A stretch of DNA of 64,000 nucleotides. It comes from Pseudoneobacillus sp052180215 (GTDB taxonomy: Bacteria; Bacillota; Bacilli; Bacillales; Cytobacillaceae). Where the stretch lies: positions 2,204,001 to 2,268,000 of the forward strand of contig NZ_CP197471.1 in assembly GCF_052180215.1 (NCBI RefSeq), read 5' to 3'. Of this stretch, positions 16,435 through 23,937 are shown in pieces; within the stretch, counting starts at the first letter, position 1; the number at the start of each line of letters is the position of its first letter. The notes beneath the pieces were generated by a model. The model searched no databases, had not been told where the DNA came from, and worked only from the letters and a program-made list of their open reading frames with translations. The position numbers were made by a program, and so were the translations under genes.

Positions 16435-16905
16435 ATGTATTATGTTCCTAACCAACATCTACAACATGTTCATACGCCACCATACAACTATGGTAAACCA
16501 TTTCCACCTAACCATCCTTTTAGTACCGTACATTTGACCAAAGCGGATGCGATGGCATCAAAAAAAGATTCTCGATATAATAATGGGCAATTCCACAATC
16601 CAAATAGATATCCTTCGACAACAAATTCAACTCCCATTAAAACTAGTTTTACAAAGGAAGAAGCAGCTGCCATTGCTTTATTATTAGGAATTGATTTTAA
16701 TACGAGTAAATTTAATTTAAATGAGTTTTGGATGGGTGTTAACACAGAACTTGAACATGGAATGAGGTCTAATCAGACCAACGTTACTAACGATAATCCC
16801 ATTACTACTGGAAAAATTGCATTGGCTCATCTCAATGAGTTTCCGGATTATTATAGAAGGTTAAAGGTATTGGAGGAAGAAGCAAAAGCCTATTGGAATA
16901 AGTAA
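16435..16905 (+). CDS. DUF5661-like protein
   Basis: 156 residues. The N-terminal 50 residues are rich in Pro, Asn, His and Tyr and probably disordered. The C-terminal 85 residues contain 'L-L-G-I-D-F-N-T-S-K-F-N-L-N-E-F-W-M-G-V-N', 'E-L-E-H-G' and 'A-L-A-H-L-N-E-F-P-D-Y-Y-R-R-L'. I associate these with the DUF5661 family (H-G and H-L-N-E-x-x-D-Y-Y motifs, reminiscent of a helical metal-binding bundle). No function is known. ATG 16435 follows AAGGGA at 9 nt; an upstream GTG (16417) has no site. Confidence 0.65.
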   Translation: MYYVPNQHLQHVHTPPYNYGKPFPPNHPFSTVHLTKADAMASKKDSRYNNGQFHNPNRYPSTTNSTPIKTSFTKEEAAAIALLLGIDFNTSKFNLNEFWMGVNTELEHGMRSNQTNVTNDNPITTGKIALAHLNEFPDYYRRLKVLEEEAKAYWNK

Positions 16906-16937
16906 AAATATGAATACAAAATTTGATAGGAACTTTT

Positions 16938-16964
16938 AAACGCATGGATAATATCCATGCGTTT
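16938..16964 (+). terminator. Intrinsic terminator after DUF5661-like gene
   Basis: AAACGCATGGAT pairs with ATCCATGCGTTT; the T-run is short. Confidence 0.75.
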
Positions 16965-17022
16965 TGCTTTACTTCTCACTTTAGCCGATTTGGAGTACGT
17001 TATATTTTAAAAATACGTTAGG

Positions 17023-17598
17023 TTATCTACTGTTTGAACCCTTTTCAAAGTAGAGAAACAAATTAGTGATCCATTTTGAAACAAAACCTCCTAATAAGTA
17101 CCAAAAAAAGAGGTGTAAATAGGTTGTCCCATTGGATAATTGAAACAAATGTAAATAAGACATAAAGGGTTTAAATAAAAAGGAAAATATTGCAGCCGCA
17201 ATAAATATGGCTATATAATAATTCTTCTTATGGTTTATGGTCCATTGGTAAGTTAGCATATAAACAACTGGTATTAATGATGTATCAAGTCCAAAGTTCA
17301 TAGGTAAAAAAGGAATAACTTGATAGGGATATTCCCAGTTTCCAAATCGGGTAGAATAGGAATCAACATAGGTAGAGAAGACGTGAACACTAAATCCATA
17401 AAAACCAAGATGAAATGCCCTTTTTCGATTAAGTTTTAGAAAAAGTACGACTAAAGGTATAACTAAAAGTGCCACATTAACCCAGAATTGCCATGTATCT
17501 AAATTAGAATACTTCTGCCAATAATCTATCCATTCTTCCCCTAAATCCTTTGATGTTTCTTCTAAATCATGTAGTTTTTTTAATTGGTCATCATTCAT
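17023..17598 (-). CDS. Membrane protein, CBO0543-like family
   Basis: 191 residues. An N-terminal amphipathic stretch ends in 'Y-W-x-x-Y-S-x-L-D-T-W-Q-F-W', followed by five membrane helices with the conserved 'K-L-N-R-K-R-A-F-H-L-G-F-Y-G-F-S-V-H'. A clear paralogue is at 54281-54862, sharing 'D-T-W-x-F-W-V' and 'x-D-R-K-K-x-F-E-I-x-F-F-G'. I place both in the CBO0543-type family of Firmicute membrane proteins; no function is known. It faces away from the DUF4405-like gene at 17767. Confidence 0.65.
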   Translation of the reverse strand: MNDDQLKKLHDLEETSKDLGEEWIDYWQKYSNLDTWQFWVNVALLVIPLVVLFLKLNRKRAFHLGFYGFSVHVFSTYVDSYSTRFGNWEYPYQVIPFLPMNFGLDTSLIPVVYMLTYQWTINHKKNYYIAIFIAAAIFSFLFKPFMSYLHLFQLSNGTTYLHLFFWYLLGGFVSKWITNLFLYFEKGSNSR

Positions 17599-17766
17599 AA
17601 CATTACCCCAATAAATTTATTGTTTACATCTTAAATTTGCTAATCAAATAAGTAGAATCATACTAGATCTTTCTAAAAAGAGAAAAGGCAATGTTCACTT
17701 CCTTTTTATTCTAACCATATTTTTTCCAATTTTTCATTTAATAATCTTCAGCATAGAGGAGTAACA

Positions 17767-18726
17767 ATGAAAATTTCATTTGATTTTTTCCACATAACTT
17801 TCAGCAAACTCTCAGATTTCCTTCAATCTGATTTCAGCTTCAAGGCGCAAAATACAATGGAAGACATGAGTTCCAATGTCGAGAGACGTATTAAAAAAAT
17901 ATATCTGAGGCAGCTAATCGTAGATTGGATTGGAGGAAATAGCTTGAAAAAGAACTATCTGAAAATTGTACTTGATTTATTAATGGCCATTACCTTTGTG
18001 TTGTTAATGGAGCCAAAAGTTTTAAACGGATTACCATTTCATGAAATCGCTGGCTTGGTCATTGGACTGGCCATTCTGATACACATTGGATTAAACTACC
18101 GTTGGGTAATCACGACTACTAAAAAAATATTTGATCCCCAACTTGCTAAAAAAACTCGAATTAGTTTACTTTTAAACATACTTTTATTACTCTCAATGGC
18201 AACGGTGATTATTACTGGAATTTTCATTTCAAAAGTCCTATTCCCAAACCTTGCCTTTACAGGAGGACATGAAATTCGAGAAATTCATGGATTATCAGCT
18301 GACGCCACACTCGCCATAGTCGGCCTTCATATTGGATTACATTGGCAGTGGATTCTAACCATTTGTACAAAGGTATTTAAAACGAAGGATGGAAAACTAA
18401 GAAAGGGTATGATTGTTGCGGTGATTGTATCACTTGCTATATTAACTACCGGAATCCAATGGTACTCTACAACAAGTGCATCCAACATTAGTGATTTTAA
18501 AAAAGAGGGCGAAAAAAATCCATTTTTCGATGGTAAAGAGAGTCATAATTTATATACACAGTCAGATGATTTTCATGAAGGACCACCTAAGGGTGAATTT
18601 CATAGAAGAGAAGGACATGGCGGAAACCATAACCCATTCCTTGTCATCCTGACTTACTTTGCTATCTGGGGAGCCATCATCGTTCCTACTTATTATCTTG
18701 AAAAACGAAAATTAATGAAAAAATGA
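17767..18726 (+). CDS. DUF4405 family membrane protein (possible b-type heme protein)
   Basis: 319 residues. After a soluble N-terminus of 60 residues come four helices in two similar pairs. 'F-H-E-I-A-G-L-V-I-G-L-A-I-L-I-H-I-G-L-N-Y-R-W' and 'R-E-I-H-G-L-S-A-D-A-T-L-A-I-V-G-L-H-I-G-L-H-W-Q-W' each carry His residues about 14-17 apart on one face. That spacing suits bis-His heme binding, as in cytochrome b561-like proteins. A fifth helix precedes an extracytosolic His/Gly-rich segment and a final helix. A membrane electron-transfer role is inferred. GAGGAG precedes ATG 17767. Confidence 0.7.
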   Translation: MKISFDFFHITFSKLSDFLQSDFSFKAQNTMEDMSSNVERRIKKIYLRQLIVDWIGGNSLKKNYLKIVLDLLMAITFVLLMEPKVLNGLPFHEIAGLVIGLAILIHIGLNYRWVITTTKKIFDPQLAKKTRISLLLNILLLLSMATVIITGIFISKVLFPNLAFTGGHEIREIHGLSADATLAIVGLHIGLHWQWILTICTKVFKTKDGKLRKGMIVAVIVSLAILTTGIQWYSTTSASNISDFKKEGEKNPFFDGKESHNLYTQSDDFHEGPPKGEFHRREGHGGNHNPFLVILTYFAIWGAIIVPTYYLEKRKLMKK

Positions 18727-18786
18727 TTGAACAGAGACATTCATCCGCAAACGTCATAATCGTCATTTTCTAAAAAATATTTCTTG

Positions 18787-18822
18787 ATGGTCGCTATAAA
18801 TAATTTATGGCGACCATTTTTG
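18787..18822 (+). terminator. Intrinsic terminator after DUF4405 gene
   Basis: ATGGTCGC pairs with GCGACCAT and the interior TATAAA/TTTATG extends it; T-run follows. Confidence 0.85.
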
Positions 18823-18988
18823 GTTTATAAGGCTTCATTAGAATGTACCTTACCTTATTCTCATTCCTTTATATACCCACTTATATCAGCAATTTCCTGA
18901 AAATGATAGGAACCATTTTTTCTTACATTACATATAATTACCAAGAGAATAGAAACGTATAATATAAACCACATGGAGGGATAAGCTT

Positions 18989-19105
18989 ATGGCTATGTAT
19001 TTTAGCCATTTTGTTCAAAATGGATTCCTTCAGAATATCTGTGTCATTTTAAATGGCCTTATTATTAGTGCACTTTGTTATAAGCATTTTTATATAAAAA
19101 AATAA
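18989..19105 (+). CDS. Small hydrophobic protein
   Basis: 38 codons with GGAGGG 9 nt before ATG 18989. The middle and end ('L-Q-N-I-C-V-I-L-N-G-L-I-I-S-A-L-C-Y') form one short membrane helix. A terminator follows 14 nt after the stop, so this looks like a self-contained transcription unit rather than chance. No family recognised. Confidence 0.5.
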   Translation: MAMYFSHFVQNGFLQNICVILNGLIISALCYKHFYIKK

Positions 19106-19118
19106 GAGTTACAGGATT

Positions 19119-19145
19119 GGATCGTCAAAGACGGTCTTTTTTTTA
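19119..19145 (+). terminator. Intrinsic terminator after small protein
   Basis: GATCGTC pairs with GACGGTC around AAA, followed by eight T's. Confidence 0.85.
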
Positions 19146-19270
19146 TTTTAAGATGAACAAAATTTCACCTTTTTATGAATTCACCGAATATTTTCATTGG
19201 GATATATAGGTATGTGGGTAAAAATAGAGGATTGGAAAAAAATAAAAAAGAAATTATGTTCATTTACTTA

Positions 19271-19531
19271 TTAACAAATGTTCGAAAAATATGTTATTAT
19301 TATCCCGAGATAACATTATCAAAAATGGAAGCGTTAACTAAGTCAAATGTAAATCTGATTTTATTTCCTGAACAGAAAAGTAAATCATTATTTTAATAAA
19401 CCAATAGTTGACGAATAGGATTGATTTCAAATCCTATACACGTTTTATTTTTGATTGTTCGTCTAAACGTAAGAAATACTAAATAAAAAGAGTCATTCTA
19501 AAACAGGAATCAATATTTCGGAGGTAACATC
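19271..19531 (+). promoter_or_regulatory. Promoter and long leader of the nucleoside transporter
   Basis: TTAACA (19271-19276) and TTATTA/TATTAT (19294-19300) are 17-18 bp apart and look like a sigma-A promoter. AACAAATGTTCG (19273-19284), the complement of CGAACATT, resembles half of a PurR box and overlaps the -35. The leader of about 225 nt contains a hairpin TAGGATT/AATCCTA inside GACGAA/TTCGTC (19410-19461). It does not match a purine riboswitch core that I can recognise. A frame at 19175-19396 has no ribosome site and I leave it out. Confidence 0.4.
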
Positions 19532-20707
19532 ATGTCTATCTTAATTGGAATCATAGGAATTCTTGCCCTTATAGGAATTGCTTGGTTAATGTCTAATGAT
19601 AAGAAAAATATTAACTACCGCGCTATCGCGATTATGCTGGTGGTACAGTTGTTTATTGCTTGGTTTATGCTAAATACATCCATAGGTAAAAAGGTTTTAC
19701 AAAAAATCGTTGATGTTTTTAACAAGGTTCTTTCATTTGGTAATGAAGGTATTTCCTTTGTATTCGGTGATTTGTCCACAAAAGGCTATTTTTTCATCAA
19801 TGTTTTAATGATGATTATTTTCGTGTCTGCACTACTTTCCATTTTAACGTATACAAAGATATTACCTTTAGCGATAAAATACATTGGTGGTGCTGTAGCT
19901 AAAGTTACTGGTCTACCAAAGATTGAATCTTTTGTAGCGGTGAACTCAATGGTTTTTGGTGATACTACCGCGATTCTTTCTGTTAAAACTCAGTTACACA
20001 AACTTTCTCCAAATCGTTTGTTTATTGTGGTTACCTCATCTCTAGTGGCTGTTTCTTGTTCGATCTTAGGTGCCTACATGCAGATGATACCAGCTGAGTA
20101 TGTATTAGTTGCTTTACCAATCAACGTTTTTTCCGGATTAATTTTATCGTCAATGGTATGTCCCGTAACAAAAGAAGAGGACGAAGATATTGATATCGAG
20201 GAAATGATTCCTGAAAAATCTTTATTTGAAGCTATTGGTAACGGAGCTATAATCGGCGGAAAAACAGCATTAATTGTAGGAGCAATGTTAATTACTTATA
20301 TTGCATTGCTTGCCATGGTTAACTTCATTTTAAACAAAATAGTAGGTTTGACGTTCCAAGAAATCGTTGGATACGTGTTTGCACCAGTAGCATTTATCAT
20401 GGGAATTCCTACCTCTGAAATCGTAAAAGCCGGCTCGGTAATGGGAACAAAAGTGGCAGCAAACGAATTTGTGGCGATGCTTGATTTCATGAAAATGATC
20501 CCTAAATTAGATCCTAAAACGGTTGGGATTATCTCAGCATTCTTAGTATCATTTGCGAATTTCTCTTCAATTGGAATTATCCTAGGAACGGTACAAGCTA
20601 TCAATAATGAAAAAGCAAGTCAGTTAGCTAAAGTTGGATTAAAGGTTCTATTAGTAGCGACAATGGGTTCGGTCCTAACTGGAACAATTGTAGGATTATT
20701 CTTATAA
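19532..20707 (+). CDS. NupC/CNT-family nucleoside transporter
   Basis: 391 residues, hydrophobic throughout, with about ten membrane segments. It carries the concentrative nucleoside transporter marks: 'G-L-P-K-I-E-S-F-V-A-V-N-S-M-V-F-G' in the first substrate hairpin, 'G-T-K-V-A-A-N-E-F-V-A-M' (family K-T-x-x-N-E-F-V-A), and 'F-A-N-F-S-S-I-G-I' (family F-A-N-x-x-S-I-G). It should import nucleosides by H+ or Na+ symport. CGGAGG lies 7 nt before ATG 19532. Monocistronic, with a long leader and a strong terminator. NupC and NupG subtypes cannot be separated by eye. Confidence 0.85.
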   Translation: MSILIGIIGILALIGIAWLMSNDKKNINYRAIAIMLVVQLFIAWFMLNTSIGKKVLQKIVDVFNKVLSFGNEGISFVFGDLSTKGYFFINVLMMIIFVSALLSILTYTKILPLAIKYIGGAVAKVTGLPKIESFVAVNSMVFGDTTAILSVKTQLHKLSPNRLFIVVTSSLVAVSCSILGAYMQMIPAEYVLVALPINVFSGLILSSMVCPVTKEEDEDIDIEEMIPEKSLFEAIGNGAIIGGKTALIVGAMLITYIALLAMVNFILNKIVGLTFQEIVGYVFAPVAFIMGIPTSEIVKAGSVMGTKVAANEFVAMLDFMKMIPKLDPKTVGIISAFLVSFANFSSIGIILGTVQAINNEKASQLAKVGLKVLLVATMGSVLTGTIVGLFL

Positions 20708-20720
20708 CCTCCTCCTATGG

Positions 20721-20764
20721 AAAAGTCCGAATACGTCAGGAAATGACGTATTCGGACTTTTTTT
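20721..20764 (+). terminator. Intrinsic terminator after nucleoside transporter
   Basis: AAAAGTCCGAATACGTC pairs with GACGTATTCGGACTTTT over 17 bp, followed by T's. Confidence 0.95.
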
Positions 20765-20860
20765 ATTATAAAGGAGGGCATTTGATTAAAAATTTAAAGA
20801 GGGTTATTCCAATATTTATCGAATTTATCATGGAAATAAATTTTTTATTTTGGAGTAATT

Positions 20861-21295
20861 ATGAACACACAAGGTTGTTTTACCATTGTCTTAAATGAAG
20901 ACCATCAATTGTTATTAGTGAAAAGGACTGATTATCCACTTTGGGATTTACCGGGTGGTAGACTAGAACAAGAAGAGTCCTTAGAACAATGTGCAATTAG
21001 AGAGACAAGATAGGAAACCGGGTTTCAAGTTAAGATTATTAAAAAGGTAGGAGAATATCATCGCCCACAATATAACGATACCCAGCATCTATTCGCAGCT
21101 AAAATTGTTGGTGGTAAACCTATAAAGTGCGGGACTGAAACATCCAATTTAGCTTGGTTCCATCCAGAAAAAGTTCCGTTTTTATTAATACCAAATAGAA
21201 AACTTCAAATTAAAGATTTTTTAACGAATCAGTCCAATATCAAAAGGAATGTAAAAGAGTCGTATATTATTTGGTTGTTAAGGAAATGGATTTAG
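20861..21295 (+). pseudogene. Nudix hydrolase with an in-frame amber codon in the Nudix box
   Basis: A 145-codon frame from ATG 20861 (GGAG 6 nt upstream) to TAG 21293 is interrupted once, by TAG at 21011-21013. The translation on both sides is one Nudix domain: 'L-L-L-V-K-R', 'W-D-L-P-G-G-R-L-E', then 'C-A-I-R-E-T-R-[stop]-E-T-G-F-Q-V'. In the consensus Gx5Ex7REUxEExGU the stop replaces the first Glu of the E-E pair, a magnesium ligand. A single G-to-T change of GAG would give TAG. Everything downstream is intact. I read a recent nonsense mutation; TAG rules out selenocysteine. Readthrough or a suppressor tRNA remains possible. Confidence 0.8.
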
Positions 21296-21396
21296 AGTGA
21301 TAAAAATTGCTCTAGCAGGTCAATCATTTAAACAAAAGATATGTTTACTTAAACTATGGATGTCGAGTTCTAAACTAACATAAAGGAGAAAGGTCA

Positions 21397-21780
21397 TTGA
21401 TTAATAAAATAGGGCAAATTATGGTATATGTGTCTAACCAAGATGAAGCAGTTAAGTTTTGGACAGAAAAAGTAGGATTTACAGTCATTTCAGAAGAGAA
21501 TAACGGCGAAGGAATGCGATGGATCGAGATAGCTCCAACAAAGGAAGTTGAAACGAGTATAATACTACACAACAAGGAATTCATTGCGAAGATGGAGCCT
21601 GAATTAAATCTTGGGACACCTTCTTTATTATTTTTTACAAACGAACTCGATCCATTATATACCAACTTAAAAAATAATCATGTAACTGTAGGAGAAATTG
21701 TTAATATGCCTTCCGGAAGGGTATTTAATTTTGCAGACAGTGAAAATAATTATTTTGCCGTTATGGAAAAAAGGAATTAA
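21397..21780 (+). CDS. VOC family protein, paralogue of the gene at 219
   Basis: 127 residues, VOC fold. It shares with the 219-596 protein the opening 'I-N-K-I/F-G-x-I-x-V-Y-V', the 'W-I-E-V/I-x-P' strand and the closing 'G-x-x-F-N/T-F-x-D-x-x-x-N'. The reaction is unknown. It starts at TTG 21397 with AAAGGAG 8 nt upstream. Two copies of one subfamily in 21 kb suggest an old duplication. The terminator at 21795 follows directly. Confidence 0.8.
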   Translation: MINKIGQIMVYVSNQDEAVKFWTEKVGFTVISEENNGEGMRWIEIAPTKEVETSIILHNKEFIAKMEPELNLGTPSLLFFTNELDPLYTNLKNNHVTVGEIVNMPSGRVFNFADSENNYFAVMEKRN

Positions 21781-21794
21781 ATCCCATACCTCTC

Positions 21795-21828
21795 AAAAAA
21801 CCGTTTTCGATTTAGAGACGGTTTTTTT
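21795..21828 (+). terminator. Intrinsic terminator after VOC gene
   Basis: AAAAAACCGT pairs with ACGGTTTTTT; T's follow. Confidence 0.85.
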
Positions 21829-21936
21829 ATTTCCTTTGCTACAGTTATTGAAATTGACATCCAAAGAACGGTTTTTTTTCTAAATTTTGGATACGATAAA
21901 AAAGGTATAAAAAAAAGGTAGAGGTGAAATCTTTTT

Positions 21937-22407
21937 ATGGCATCAAAGAGGCACAAATTATTTAACTTATCTATTATCGTTATTCCATGGTTATCGTTGT
22001 TATTTATCGGGAAGCGCAGTATAAAACGCTTTTCACTAACAGGCGTGTTTATTGTCATTTTTGAAATCATAAACCATCTCTATGGACACAAAAAAAAATG
22101 GTGGAAATTTTATGACAAGCGTAAATCCTTTATTAAGGACGAACTTCCTTTTAGTATAGGGCCATATATGCCACTTTCCATGTGGCTACTTAAATTGTCA
22201 TACGGAAACTTTAAAAAATTTATATTATTGAATGTGATTTCAGATGGGCTTTTTGCGTTTTTCTTTATGGATGTTTTGAAAAGGTTAAAAATTATTCGCC
22301 TCAATCGGTTAAGTCATTTTCAATTTTTTATTTACCTCCACTATAAAGCCTATATTTTATATGGAGTACAGTTTTTAATCGAAAAAATGAAAAGATCATA
22401 TTATTGA
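21937..22407 (+). CDS. Membrane protein of unknown function
   Basis: 156 residues, strongly basic. Two N-terminal helices (about 8-27 and 32-48) are followed by 'W-W-K-F-Y-D-K-R-K-S' and 'G-P-Y-M-P-L-S-M-W-L-L-K-L-S-Y-G-N-F-K-K', then another hydrophobic stretch at 100-115. Similar small proteins occur in Bacillus, but I cannot name the family. AGAGGTG precedes ATG 21937. It ends 60 nt before the selenoprotein glutaredoxin and could share its transcript, as there is no terminator between. Confidence 0.5.
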   Translation: MASKRHKLFNLSIIVIPWLSLLFIGKRSIKRFSLTGVFIVIFEIINHLYGHKKKWWKFYDKRKSFIKDELPFSIGPYMPLSMWLLKLSYGNFKKFILLNVISDGLFAFFFMDVLKRLKIIRLNRLSHFQFFIYLHYKAYILYGVQFLIEKMKRSYY

Positions 22408-22467
22408 TTAATAAGGAAATAATAATATAAATTAGAAGGCAATTAAAATAGAAAGGAGCAATGTAAT

Positions 22468-22698
22468 ATGAATGATATTACAGTATATACAACCAATACT
22501 TGACCCTATTGCACAATGATGAAACAATTCCTTGAGGGTCAAGGATTAACTTATAAAGAAGTAAATGTTCAGGAGGATCAAGCAGCTGCTCAAAAGCTAG
22601 TGCAAGAAACCGGACAGATGGGTGTACCCCAGACAAAGGTAAATGGCCATTGGGTACTAGGTTTTGATCCTGAAACGTTAATGCAATATGTAAAATAA
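22468..22698 (+). CDS. Glutaredoxin-family selenoprotein (UGA read as selenocysteine at residue 12)
   Basis: 76 residues from ATG 22468 (AAAGGAG 9 nt upstream) to TAA 22696, with one in-frame UGA at 22501-22503. Around it the sequence is 'V-Y-T-T-N-T-[UGA]-P-Y-C', so the UGA stands exactly where glutaredoxin/NrdH proteins have the first Cys of C-P-Y-C. The rest is an uninterrupted thioredoxin fold with the cis-Pro loop 'M-G-V-P-Q-T' and 'G-F-D-P'. A hairpin with a GGG loop lies 32 nt after the UGA. Selenium at this position would lower the thiol pKa and speed thiol-disulfide exchange. Conventional calling would yield only a fragment starting at 22516. The next gene has the same feature. No Sec machinery is in the window. 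Confidence 0.88.
22529..22545 (+). promoter_or_regulatory. SECIS-like hairpin of the glutaredoxin gene
   Basis: TCCTTGA (22529-22535) pairs perfectly with TCAAGGA (22539-22545) around a GGG loop; an unpaired U (22528) and two A-U pairs extend the base. The loop begins 32 nt after the UGA. Bacterial SECIS elements lie inside the coding region at this distance, with G at the start of the loop. An alternative 9-bp stem, CTTGACCCT (22499-22507) with AGGGTCAAG (22535-22543), would instead enclose the UGA. Confidence 0.7.
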
Positions 22699-22728
22699 GG
22701 TAAAAAAGCGAAAAGGGAAATACTTGCT

Positions 22729-22778
22729 GCTTGTAGAAAAGTCTAGAGTATATAGACGAGACTACAGGCTTTCTTTTT
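22729..22778 (+). terminator. Intrinsic terminator after selenoprotein glutaredoxin
   Basis: GCTTGTAG pairs with CTACAGGC (one G-U), inner GTC/GAC, followed by TTTCTTTTT. It separates the two selenoprotein genes, so each likely has its own promoter; a TATACT at 22848-22853 could be the -10 of the second. Confidence 0.75.
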
Positions 22779-22884
22779 ATACTCACATATAGATTCATAA
22801 CTATGAGTAAACAAGTCGTGTTACGTGTAAATTTAGAGGATACCTCTTATACTAGAAAAGAATAATGAATTGGGGGGAACAATC

Positions 22885-23583
22885 ATGCATATTGAAATGT
22901 GGACTGATTACGCTTGACCATTTTGCTATATTGGCAAAAGGCGTCTGGAGGATGCCATTAAACAGATAAATCATCCAATTGAAGTGACCTATCGATGCTT
23001 CGAGTTGGATCCAAACACAGAAAGAGATATTAAAGAAAATATCTATGAAAAATTATCAAAGAAATATGGCATGAGTGTAGCACAAGCCAAAGCCAATACA
23101 CAAAACATGGTCCAAATGGCGAAGGAAGTTGGATTAGATTATCAAATGGATACTCTAATATTAACGAATACCTTTGATGCTCATCGTTTGACGATGTTTG
23201 CCCAAACACAGGGCTTAATGAAAGAAATGACAGAACGAATTTTACGTGCTCATTTTACCGAATCCAAACATATTGGTGACCATAAAACATTAACAGAATT
23301 AGCAGTAGAAGTCGGATTGAATCGAGATGCTGTTGAAAAAATGCTTGCTAGCGATGATATGACAGAAGCTGTACGTGCGGATGAGCAAACCGCGCAACAA
23401 TATGGAATTACAGGAGTTCCTTTCTTCCTTATTAATAAAAAATATGCCCTTACTGGAGCACAACCAACTGAAGTATTCGTTCAAGCACTCAAGAAAGTAA
23501 TTGCAGAGGATGCAATCGTGGTATTAAACGACCAGGATGGAGTTATCTGCGATGAAAATGGTTGTGAAATCCCTAAAAAGTAG
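22885..23583 (+). CDS. FrnE/DsbA-family oxidoreductase selenoprotein (UGA as selenocysteine at residue 11)
   Basis: 232 residues from ATG 22885 (GGGGGG 7 nt upstream) to TAG 23581, with one in-frame UGA at 22915-22917. The start reads 'M-H-I-E-M-W-T-D-Y-A-[UGA]-P-F-C-Y-I-G-K-R-R'. FrnE-type DsbA proteins have C-P-F-C-Y-I-G-K there, so selenocysteine replaces the first catalytic Cys. The helical insert follows, with 'T-L-I-L-T-N-T-F-D-A-H-R' near 85, and then the thioredoxin half with cis-Pro 'Y-G-I-T-G-V-P-F-F-L'. A tail with two more cysteines ('I-C-D-E-N-G-C-E-I') follows. There is no signal peptide, so it is cytosolic. A hairpin lies 28 nt after the UGA. Reading only Cys codons would start the gene at 22984 and lose the active site. 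Confidence 0.9.
22940..22956 (+). promoter_or_regulatory. SECIS-like hairpin of the FrnE/DsbA-like gene
   Basis: GGCGTC (22940-22945) pairs with GATGCC (22951-22956), one G-U, around the loop TGGAG. The loop starts 28 nt after the UGA and has G as its second base. Distance and loop agree with the hairpin in the upstream selenoprotein gene, while the stems share no sequence. Confidence 0.65.
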
Positions 23584-23607
23584 TACGTCAGTTTAAGATA
23601 AACCCAT

Positions 23608-23645
23608 CAAGCTCAGAGTTTCTAATGCTCTGAGCTTGTCTTTTT
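23608..23645 (+). terminator. Intrinsic terminator after FrnE/DsbA-like gene
   Basis: CAAGCTCAGAG pairs with CTCTGAGCTTG, followed by TCTTTTT. Confidence 0.9.
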
Positions 23646-23694
23646 ATTATTCTGCTTCCTCGCTAAAGCCACGAGTATTTTAGAATACCTCTTG

Positions 23695-23875
23695 TAGCGG
23701 ACAGAGAATCTCTTATTTTGTAAAAATGCCTCTAATTTGTATCATTTGCGGACACCAGTTCCGTTATTTGCCAAAAATCAGTTAGAAAAGCTTCAAAATA
23801 ACAGCATATCGGAATGAGTAGATTAGTTACAAAAATCATAGGTTTTCAGTAGAATAACGGATCCTATGTCCGTTC
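23695..23875. repeat. Family B FFRR repeat cassette, copy 3
   Basis: Forward units at 23695-23720 and 23745-23770, inverted units at 23795-23815 (degenerate) and 23851-23875. Spacing (about 50, 50 and 56) and order agree with copies 1 and 4. It fills the gap between the selenoprotein and tatD-like genes. Confidence 0.7.
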
Positions 23876-23937
23876 CCAGTATTAAAAATGTCAGAGGTGC
23901 TTTTTTAAACAATCTATTTAGGAAGTGAAAAAACAAT

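Noticed and set aside
19175..19396. 73-codon frame
   Set aside because: Covers the promoter and leader of the nucleoside transporter; no ribosome site and no recognisable protein.
19271..19531. Purine riboswitch in the nucleoside transporter leader
   Set aside because: The conserved core loops of the purine aptamer are not present; only a PurR-box-like half-site and a hairpin are seen.
20861..21295. Nudix gene as a third selenoprotein
   Set aside because: The internal stop is TAG, not UGA, and the family has Glu there, not Cys.
22516..22698. A 60-residue glutaredoxin fragment starting at 22516
   Set aside because: It lacks the active site and a ribosome site; the real gene starts at 22468 and reads through UGA.
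22921..22939. TTTTGC/GCAAAA hairpin as the SECIS of the FrnE/DsbA-like gene
   Set aside because: Its loop is only about 9 nt after the UGA and has no early G; the 22940-22956 hairpin agrees better in distance and loop with the neighbour.
22984..23583. A DsbA-like gene starting after the UGA
   Set aside because: Starts inside the fold without ribosome site; the upstream part carries the U-P-F-C motif and GGGGGG.
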